DNA of 64,000 nucleotides from Corallococcus sp. AS-1-6 (lineage in GTDB: Bacteria > Myxococcota > Myxococcia > Myxococcales > Myxococcaceae): positions 79,206 through 143,205 of the forward strand of contig NZ_JAIQDE010000027.1 in the NCBI RefSeq assembly GCF_020037015.1, in the 5' to 3' direction. The position numbers and the translations under genes were made by a program. This document shows positions 28,379 through 35,022 of the stretch, piece after piece. Under the pieces are notes generated by a model that did not search any database, had not been told where the DNA came from, and saw nothing but the letters and a program-made list of their open reading frames with translations. Positions within the stretch are counted from its first letter, which is position 1, and each line of letters opens with the position of its first letter.

Positions 28379-28843
28379 ATGCTGAGACCCCACGCCCTGC
28401 TTCTCCTCGTGTCGCTTCTCCAGGACGGAGGAACGGAGCCGGCCCGGTCAGCGCATTCCATCGTGAAGAACCCCGCGTTTCCCGCTGCCTCCGCAGGCTC
28501 GGATGCGGGAGTGCGCGCGCCCATTGTCGCGGAAGGCATCCAGTGGCCTGACGACCTTCAGCCCCTGGCGACCCTGGACGGGCCCGCGGTCCTGGCCGCG
28601 CACGCAGCATTGCAGCGGAGGCTCTCCCGCTATCCCAAGGAGTACGCCAGGAGTTGCGCCTTCTCGGCGAAGGGAATGGAGGTCATCGTGGGTGAGGAGC
28701 GGGGGATGTACTTCGTCCGCATCAACCCTCGACCTGACAGGTGCGGATGGGCACCCGGCACCGTGCTCGCGTTCGACGAATTCGAGCTGTACGCCGTCTC
28801 ACCCGAGGGAAAGGTGTTGGCGCGGTATCCGTACGTGCCCTGA
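28379..28843 (+). CDS. Hypothetical exported protein in the transferred cassette
   Basis: This 154-residue protein has a hydrophobic N-terminus (LRPHALLLLVSLLQ) that could be a signal peptide. A Ser/Ala/Pro-rich linker follows, then a compact C-terminal domain with RSCAFSAKGMEVIVGEERGMYFVRI and DRCGWAPGTVLAFDEFELYAV. Two cysteines, in RSCAF and DRCGW, could form a disulfide. A good GAGGAG ribosome site lies 6 bases before the ATG. The gene follows the JAMM-like fragment by 31 bases on the same strand. It is the only intact gene between the two copies of the 62-bp repeat. I do not recognise a family; a role as partner of the JAMM-like protein is only a guess from position. Confidence 0.6.
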   Translation: MLRPHALLLLVSLLQDGGTEPARSAHSIVKNPAFPAASAGSDAGVRAPIVAEGIQWPDDLQPLATLDGPAVLAAHAALQRRLSRYPKEYARSCAFSAKGMEVIVGEERGMYFVRINPRPDRCGWAPGTVLAFDEFELYAVSPEGKVLARYPYVP

Positions 28844-28853
28844 GCGAACGGTG

Positions 28854-28915
28854 CGTCCTCAGAACTGCAGGTACACGTACGGCCGGGTCTCCAGCGTGGA
28901 CAGTTGGCGGATGCC
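28854..28915. repeat. 62-bp direct repeat, copy 2 (native 3' end of the MBOAT gene)
   Basis: This is the in-place copy, covering the last 19 codons of the MBOAT acyltransferase and five bases beyond its stop. The matching copy is at 27749-27810. The two copies bracket about 1.04 kb carrying the JAMM-like fragment and a small intact gene. Confidence 0.93.
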
Positions 28916-30331
28916 CAGGCCCAGGAGCACCAGCACCACCGCTCTCGCGGGCGCGGGCAGCTTGAGGAAGACGAGCGCCGCCGTGTCGTAGAGCTTCATG
29001 GGCAGCGTGTGCGCAATCACGGCGATGGCCAGCATGCTCCACACCAGCGGGCCCACGTTCGCCAGGCCTGGGATTCCCGCCAGCATCCGCGCGTAGAACT
29101 CACCCGCGTGCGCCATGTCCGGCGCCCGGAACACCACTCGCGTCAACACCACCAGTGTGAACGTGGCCAACATCCCGGCCGCCACGCGCACCGGGCCCGG
29201 CTCCTGCTGCTTGCCCTTGAACCACCACCAGCACCGCACCCCGCACAACGCCACGCCGTGCACCGCGCCCCAGACCGCGAAGCGCCAGTCCGCCCCGTGC
29301 CACAGGCCTCCCAGCACCATCACCATCATCAGGTTGAAGCACACCCTCGGCTTCGACCGCCGGTTGCCGCCCAGCGGGATGTACAGGTAGTCCCGCAGCC
29401 ATGACGACAGGCTCATGTGCCAGCGGTTCCAGAACTCGAACAGGTTCTTCGCCAGGTACGGCCGCGCGAAGTTCTCCGGGAACTTGAACCCGAACAGCGA
29501 CGCCACCCCGATCGCGATGTCCGAGTACCCCGAGAAGTCGTAGTACAGCTCCAACGTGTACGCGACCGCCGCCACCGCGCACTCCGCCGACGAGTACGCG
29601 TGCGGACTGCCGAACACCGGATCCACGATGCCGCTGCCCAGCACGTCCGCGATGACCAGCTTCTTCACCAGCCCCACGGCGATGCGGAACAACGCCTTGT
29701 TCCCGTCGTCCGACGACAGCGTGGGCACCTCCCGGAAGTGCGCCATCAGCTCCGACGCGCGGACAATCGGGCCGCTCAACACGCGCGGGAAGAACAACAT
29801 GTAGAGCAGGTGCTCCACGAACGAGTGCTCGGAGCTCGCCTTCCCCTTGTACACGTCCACCGTGTAGCTGATGGACTGGAACACGAAGAACGACAGGCCC
29901 ACCGGCAACAGGAGATGGAACGGCTCCGGCCGCACCTCCACGCCCCACGGCCCCAACAGCGACGCCACCGTCCTGCGCAGCAGCTCCAGGTACTTGAAGC
30001 CCGCCAGCAGCCCCAGGTTGGAGACGATGGACAGCACCACCAGCGCCTTGCGCAGCCCCGGCCGCTCCGTGGCCCCCATCCCCTTCACCAGCAGGTGGTC
30101 CACCGTCACCCCCGCGATGAAGATGAACAGCGGCACCAGCTTCACGACCAGCTCGCCGGGCGGCATCCCGCCCACGAACGCCGTCAGCGGCACCTGGAGG
30201 AACGACACGTAGACCAGCAGGCTGGCCGCCAGCAGCAACAGCATCCGCGGCCAGTAGTGCCGGTGCACCGCCCAGTAGAGCGCGAACACCGCGATGACGA
30301 AGACGACGTACTGGAGGCTGTGGGACAGCAC
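28859..30331 (-). CDS. MBOAT-family O-acyltransferase (AlgI/PatA-like)
   Basis: This 490-residue polytopic membrane protein moves acyl groups (usually acetyl) across the membrane onto polysaccharides. Family hallmarks are HLLLPVGLSFFVFQSISYTVDV, LFFPRVLSGPI, YYDFSGYSDIAIG, FWNRWHMSLSSWLRDYLYIPLGG and the catalytic His in GGLWHGADW. Ten or more membrane helices are visible. The gene lies 3 bases after the SGNH protein gene on the same strand, a typical AlgI-AlgJ/X or PatA-PatB pairing. Together they should modify an exported polysaccharide. Its last 19 codons are duplicated 1.1 kb further on, at the edge of a transferred cassette. Confidence 0.93.
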   Translation of the reverse strand: MLSHSLQYVVFVIAVFALYWAVHRHYWPRMLLLLAASLLVYVSFLQVPLTAFVGGMPPGELVVKLVPLFIFIAGVTVDHLLVKGMGATERPGLRKALVVLSIVSNLGLLAGFKYLELLRRTVASLLGPWGVEVRPEPFHLLLPVGLSFFVFQSISYTVDVYKGKASSEHSFVEHLLYMLFFPRVLSGPIVRASELMAHFREVPTLSSDDGNKALFRIAVGLVKKLVIADVLGSGIVDPVFGSPHAYSSAECAVAAVAYTLELYYDFSGYSDIAIGVASLFGFKFPENFARPYLAKNLFEFWNRWHMSLSSWLRDYLYIPLGGNRRSKPRVCFNLMMVMVLGGLWHGADWRFAVWGAVHGVALCGVRCWWWFKGKQQEPGPVRVAAGMLATFTLVVLTRVVFRAPDMAHAGEFYARMLAGIPGLANVGPLVWSMLAIAVIAHTLPMKLYDTAALVFLKLPAPARAVVLVLLGLGIRQLSTLETRPYVYLQF

Positions 30332-30334
30332 GGC

Positions 30335-33082
30335 TCAGGGCGCTCCCGCGGCGGAGGCCGTCGGCTCGCCGCCCTTCTTCGTGGACTCGTACGCCGCCAT
30401 CAGGTCCTTCACGAACGCGTTCGCCAGCACCGCGTACCCCTGCGGCGTCAGGTGCACCCCGTCCGCGTGGCCCAGCGGCTCCGGCTGGCGCTGCCAGCGC
30501 TGCATGGAACGCTCACCGCCCATCGCCGCGCGCGCGGACCAGTACGCACACCCGGCGTCCTTCGCCACCAGCGGCAGCGTGTTCAGCACCTTCGAAAGCG
30601 ACGGCGCCTCATCCCACCGGCCGTTCGCGTCCTGCTGGAGCCGGTCCGTGGGCCCGATGAGCAGGCACTCCGCCCCCGTCGCCTTGCGCATCCGCGCAAT
30701 CAACGCCGCGTAGTCCTGGCGCAGCCCGTTCGCGTCCAACCCCGGCAGCTCCGCCTCGTTGGTGCCGTACCAGAACACCAGCAGGTCCGGACGGCGCGCG
30801 GTCAACTGCGCGTCCATCGCCGACGCATCCATGTCCCGCGCCGTGAACGCCGTGGCCCCGGGCAACCCCAGCGCGTCGTACACCAGCCCCGGCGTGTCGT
30901 ATTCCAGTGACGCGCCCAGCACCGTCGCGCTCCCGCCCCCCTCCGGCACCTTCACCTGGACCGAGTGCGCCACCCCCGTCACCGGGAACGAGCGGATGCG
31001 CACCGTGGGCTGCGTCAGCGGCTCCGGCGGTGGCGCCTCCGGCGGAAGCTCCTCGCCGTCCACCGTGATTTCAGGCGCCGCGGCCCCCGGCGCGTCCAGC
31101 GCGTACAGGTCCAGCCGGCCCTGGCGGTTCTTGTCCTCCGCGCAGCCTTCACAGAAGGAGATGCCCAGGCTCGCGCCGGGCGCGCCCACCGCGCGGATGC
31201 CGGTGAGCCCCCAGATGCTTCCGGAGGCGCCTCCGGGCGTGCTCTTCGCGTCCTCCACCGTCCACGGGCCGTCCAGCGTGCGCGTCACGCGCGCCGCCTC
31301 CAGCCGGGACGACGGCTTGCCCGCCGCGATGAAGCCCCGGCCCGCGTCACCGAAGCGCTTCGTCAGCGCGTCGCGGACCTTGTCGGAGAAGTAATGCGCC
31401 GCCGTGTGCGACGCGCCGAGTTGCGCGATGCCCACGCGCAGCTTCGCGCCGGACTCGCGGCGGGCCAGCGACTCGAACGTGCGGCGCAGCGCCGGGGTCG
31501 CGTCCCGCAGGCCGGTCATGTCCGTGCCGGGCACGCGCGGCGGATGCGTGCGCGCGAAGGCCCGCTGCAGCGCCAGGTCGAACAGGTGGCCCAGCAGGTT
31601 GGAGCCGCGCACGCGCGGGTGCACCAGGTCCTCCAGCATCAGGCCGGACTCCAGCCACTTGAGCGCGGAGCCCTCGCCGCCCATCGCCGCCAGCGTGTCG
31701 TAGAAGGCGCAGCCTCCCGCGCGCGCCTCCTCGCGGAACACCTCCGCCACCTCCGCCGAGTGCCGGCGGGTGATCAGCTCGCCGCTCAGCGTGCGCACGC
31801 CCGCGTCGATGGGCGACATCACCAGGCACGCCGCGTCCGGCACCGCCGAGCGCACGCGCGACACCAGCTCCTTCATCTGCGTGCGGACCTCGTCCAGCGT
31901 GGTGCGCTCGCGCGAGAGGAAGAACGCCTCGTTGCCGCCCACCATCAGCACCACCAGCGACGGCTTGCGGTGCTTGAGCTGCGCACGGAACGCCTGGGGC
32001 TGCGCGCGCAGGTACACCTCCGCCATGCCGCCCAGCAGGCCCACCGTGTCGTAGACGACGCCCGGCGTGCCCGACTCCACCGACACACCGTGCAGCTCCG
32101 TCTTGCCGCTGGCGGTGAGCGTCAGCGTCTTCGCGCCCTCGGGAATCCGGAGCCGCGCGAAGGCGGCCTCCGCCCTGGGCCCGAACGCGCGCGTCTGGAT
32201 GCGCTGCGTGTTCTTTCCGTCCACCGCCACCTGCACGGCGCCGTTGGCGGGCTGGGCCAGGAAGAACAGCTCCGCCTCGCGCGCGCCCTCCACCGAGTAG
32301 CGGGTGGCCTGCGCGGGGCCGCTCGTGGAGAAGGCCACGCCCGTCCAGCCCACGCGGTCCCTGGGCCAGTGCGTGTCCACCAGCCGCTCCATCTTCCAGC
32401 CGTCAGTGCTCGCGGTGCCCGCGCGCGTGGCGCGGCCGGCGCTCGCCAGCCGGTGGATGTAGAGGAAGCCCGGGCCGCCCGAACCGAAGCGCTCCTGGAG
32501 CCGGTCGCGCACCACGTCCGTGATGTAGTCGGAGGCGATCAGCGAATCGCCCAGGTGCACCACCCGCACCGGCGTGCGCCGCGTGTCCGCGCGCAAATCT
32601 CCCAGCGCCTTCATGAACGGCGCCAGGCCGTCCTCTTCACAGGTCCCGTCCGCGCGCGTCTTGCGGCAGTTGAGCTCGATGTCCACGTGCTTCGCGCCCA
32701 TCCGCTCGCGCAGCGCCTCCAGCTCCCGCGCGGTCGCCAGCGTGGGGGCGCTCAGCTCCTCCAGGCCGATGCCGGGCACGGCCGGGGCTTCCCCCACCTG
32801 CGGGCCCGCCCGCGGATCCGTGTCGTTGGCGGCGGTGTCCGCCTCCGCGACCGCGGCCGGCGGGGCGTCCGGGACCATCGTGTCCGAGGGCGGGCGCGGG
32901 GCCTTCACGCCGCGCAGGGACGCGGGCAGCGCGATCGCCGCCAGCTTGGGCCCGAGCGAACCTTCCTGACGGAGGCTGGGGAGGGGGCGGTACTTCTCCG
33001 GCAATGGCGCCAGGGACAACCCCACCGCCAGCAGCACGGTGAAGGCCAGCGTCCATCCGGTGGATGTGGGCTTGAGGCTCAA
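30335..33082 (-). CDS. Tandem SGNH/GDSL hydrolase-fold protein, partner of MBOAT
   Basis: About 915 residues, with one N-terminal membrane anchor (LAFTVLLAVGLSLAPLP) and a Pro/Ala-rich linker of about 90 residues, then two SGNH domains in tandem. The first has GDS at Ser180 (VHLGDSLIAS), GGNEAFF and DLVHPRV. The second has GAS at Ser558 (QLGASHTAAHY), YGTNEAE and DGVHLTPQGY with His877. SGNH proteins paired with MBOAT transporters place acetyl groups on extracellular sugars. The frame is open to 33301 but carries no clear start; I use a TTG at 33082 just before the membrane anchor, so the start is uncertain. It precedes the MBOAT gene by 3 bases. Confidence 0.85.
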   Translation of the reverse strand: MSLKPTSTGWTLAFTVLLAVGLSLAPLPEKYRPLPSLRQEGSLGPKLAAIALPASLRGVKAPRPPSDTMVPDAPPAAVAEADTAANDTDPRAGPQVGEAPAVPGIGLEELSAPTLATARELEALRERMGAKHVDIELNCRKTRADGTCEEDGLAPFMKALGDLRADTRRTPVRVVHLGDSLIASDYITDVVRDRLQERFGSGGPGFLYIHRLASAGRATRAGTASTDGWKMERLVDTHWPRDRVGWTGVAFSTSGPAQATRYSVEGAREAELFFLAQPANGAVQVAVDGKNTQRIQTRAFGPRAEAAFARLRIPEGAKTLTLTASGKTELHGVSVESGTPGVVYDTVGLLGGMAEVYLRAQPQAFRAQLKHRKPSLVVLMVGGNEAFFLSRERTTLDEVRTQMKELVSRVRSAVPDAACLVMSPIDAGVRTLSGELITRRHSAEVAEVFREEARAGGCAFYDTLAAMGGEGSALKWLESGLMLEDLVHPRVRGSNLLGHLFDLALQRAFARTHPPRVPGTDMTGLRDATPALRRTFESLARRESGAKLRVGIAQLGASHTAAHYFSDKVRDALTKRFGDAGRGFIAAGKPSSRLEAARVTRTLDGPWTVEDAKSTPGGASGSIWGLTGIRAVGAPGASLGISFCEGCAEDKNRQGRLDLYALDAPGAAAPEITVDGEELPPEAPPPEPLTQPTVRIRSFPVTGVAHSVQVKVPEGGGSATVLGASLEYDTPGLVYDALGLPGATAFTARDMDASAMDAQLTARRPDLLVFWYGTNEAELPGLDANGLRQDYAALIARMRKATGAECLLIGPTDRLQQDANGRWDEAPSLSKVLNTLPLVAKDAGCAYWSARAAMGGERSMQRWQRQPEPLGHADGVHLTPQGYAVLANAFVKDLMAAYESTKKGGEPTASAAGAP

Positions 33083-33210
33083 CGCCGGGGCATGAGACTG
33101 GCTTTTCGGGGGCGGGTCAAAACTCTGCCCACATTGTCGCGCCCCATCCCTCGGAGGGCAGGCGGCCGGGCCCCCTTCACATCGTCGGGCCAGATGGGAG
33201 ACGGTGGGGC

Positions 33211-33645
33211 ATGGGACAGAGCTCAGACTCCTCGAAGACGCCGACCGTGGTGCTGACGAATCCGAAGGGGTTGTTCGACCCGGCGCCCTATGGCTTCTCA
33301 CACGTGGCGCAGGTCGCGCCCGGCACCCGGCTGATCTTCCTGGCGGGGCAGGGGGGAGAGCGTGAGACGGGCGCGCTCGAGCCCGACTTCCGCCTCCAGG
33401 TGCGGCAGGCGTTCAGGAACATCCGGACGGCGCTCGAGTCCGTGGGAGCGGGCGTCGGTGACGTCGCCAAGCTCACGATGCTCGTGGTGGACCACACGGA
33501 GGAGAAGCTGCGCATCATCGGCCCTGAACTGGACGCGGCCTGGAACGGCCGCATGAAGCCGACCTGCACGCTGATTCCCGTCCCCCGGCTGGCACTGGAC
33601 GGGATGCTCTTCGAGGTGGAGGCCATCGCGGTCCTGCCAGCCTGA
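33211..33645 (+). CDS. RidA/YjgF-family protein
   Basis: This 144-residue protein has the RidA fold. IFLAGQGGERET resembles the first strand region, QVRQAFRNIRTALESVGAGVGDVAKLTMLVVD is the central helix-strand motif, and the C-terminal LFEVEAIAVLPA matches the EIEAIA signature. Classical RidA hydrolyses reactive enamines and imines made by PLP enzymes, using a conserved Arg in the segment before EIEAIA. In my alignment by eye that position is Pro here (KPTCTLIPV), so this is likely a non-RidA subgroup with another activity or a binding role. ATG at 33211 follows GGGGC. It diverges from the SGNH gene. Confidence 0.88.
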   Translation: MGQSSDSSKTPTVVLTNPKGLFDPAPYGFSHVAQVAPGTRLIFLAGQGGERETGALEPDFRLQVRQAFRNIRTALESVGAGVGDVAKLTMLVVDHTEEKLRIIGPELDAAWNGRMKPTCTLIPVPRLALDGMLFEVEAIAVLPA

Positions 33646-33746
33646 GCGGCGAGCAGCCCCCTTCCTCCGCTGGCGCGAAGCGCTATGGTGCGCCGCCGTG
33701 CGCGCCGGGCCGGGCCCGACGTGCCCCTAGGAGCTCGCACCCGCAT

Positions 33747-34808
33747 ATGGCCCTCTATCCCGTCATCATGGCCGGAGGCTCCGGCACCCGCTTCTGGCCG
33801 CTGTCCCGCCAGGCCCGTCCGAAGCAGTTCCTCCCGCTGGCCTCCAAGCAGCCGCTGCTCACCGACACCGCCCAGCGCCTCAAGGGCCTGGCGCCGGTGA
33901 AGAACACCTTCATCGTGTGCGGCCCCGTGCACGCGAAGACGGCCGCGAAGCTGGTGAAGGGGCTGCCCAAGGGCAACCTCCTGGTGGAGCCCGTGGCGCG
34001 CAACACCGCGCCCGCCATCGCGCTCGCCGCGCTCCAGGTGGCCGCGCGCGACCCCCAGGGCGTGCTCGCGGTGCTGCCGTCGGATCACCACGTCGCGGAC
34101 GTGAAGGGCTTCCAGCGCACGCTCGCGGAGGCCGCGCGCATCGCGGAGGGCGGCCACATCGTCACGCTGGGCATCAAGCCCGCGCGCCCGGAGACGGGCT
34201 ACGGCTACATCCAGGTCGGTGACGCGCTGGAGGGCGGCGGCCGCCGCGTGAAGGCGTTCAAGGAGAAGCCCGACCTCAAGACGGCGCAGGAGTACCTGGC
34301 CGGCGGCGACTACCTGTGGAACGGCGGCATCTTCGTCTTCCGCGCGGACGTGATGCTGGCGGCCTTCCAGAAGCACATGCCGGAGATGCAGAAGGGCCTG
34401 GACGCGCTCCAGAAGGCCGCGGGCAAGCGCACCTTCCCGGCCGTGCTCAAGCGCGTGTTCCCCAAGCTGCCCTCCATCTCCATCGACTACGGCGTGATGG
34501 AGAAGGCGGAGAACATCGCGGTGCTGGACGGCGACTTCGGCTGGTCCGACGTGGGCTCCTTCGCCGCCATCCCCGAAGTGCGCCCCGCGGACGCGCAGGG
34601 CAACGTCGTCTCCGGCGACGCGGTGCTGGTGGACTGCACCAACTGCGTGGTGCTGTCCGACAAGCGCACGCTGTCCGTCGTGGGCATGCACGACGTGGTG
34701 GTGGTGGACTCCGGTGACGCCGTGCTCGTGGTCCCCAAGGACCGGAGCCAGGACGTCCGCAAGGTCGTCGAGGCCCTCAAGGCGAAGAAGCGCACCCGCC
34801 TGCTGTAG
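33747..34808 (+). CDS. manC: Mannose-1-phosphate guanylyltransferase
   Basis: This 353-residue protein makes GDP-mannose from mannose-1-phosphate and GTP. The nucleotide-binding signature GGSGTRFWPLSRQARPKQF is at residues 10-28. LLVEPVARNTAPAIALA, VLPSDHHV, FKEKPD and YLWNGGIFVF follow in the usual order. The length is that of the single-domain enzyme and not the ManC/AlgA fusion with a mannose-6-phosphate isomerase domain. It starts the plus-strand group manC, kinase fusion, phosphomannomutase and ROK kinase, which together supply activated mannose for surface polysaccharides. A hairpin terminator follows the stop. Confidence 0.95.
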   Translation: MALYPVIMAGGSGTRFWPLSRQARPKQFLPLASKQPLLTDTAQRLKGLAPVKNTFIVCGPVHAKTAAKLVKGLPKGNLLVEPVARNTAPAIALAALQVAARDPQGVLAVLPSDHHVADVKGFQRTLAEAARIAEGGHIVTLGIKPARPETGYGYIQVGDALEGGGRRVKAFKEKPDLKTAQEYLAGGDYLWNGGIFVFRADVMLAAFQKHMPEMQKGLDALQKAAGKRTFPAVLKRVFPKLPSISIDYGVMEKAENIAVLDGDFGWSDVGSFAAIPEVRPADAQGNVVSGDAVLVDCTNCVVLSDKRTLSVVGMHDVVVVDSGDAVLVVPKDRSQDVRKVVEALKAKKRTRLL

Positions 34809-34812
34809 GCCT

Positions 34813-34835
34813 GGAGGCGACTCCGCCTCCTGTTT
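34813..34835 (+). terminator. Hairpin terminator after manC
   Basis: GGAGGCG at 34813-34819 pairs with CGCCTCC at 34824-34830 across an ACTC loop, followed by TGTTTC. The U-run is short, so termination may be partial. A second hairpin follows downstream. Confidence 0.6.
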
Positions 34836-34860
34836 CACTCCACACGTTTCTTCCCGGGGG

Positions 34861-34881
34861 GCCCTGTCGTTTCTACAGGGC
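34861..34881. other. Second hairpin between manC and the kinase fusion gene
   Basis: GCCCTGT (34861-34867) pairs perfectly with ACAGGGC (34875-34881) over a T-rich 7-base loop. It lies 140 bases before the kinase gene. It could add to termination of manC or act in the leader of the next gene. I cannot tell which. Confidence 0.4.
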
Positions 34882-35022
34882 GCCCTGGTTCGTTTTGCGG
34901 GGTTTGCTGGCACTCGCGGGTGTTGGAGTGTCGCCGCGCGGACGAAAGCGGGCCCCGCGCACGAGGCGCGCGGGTTGCAAGTCCATGCCGGGTCCGCCCC
35001 ATTTCCGGGGCGACAGGCGGGG

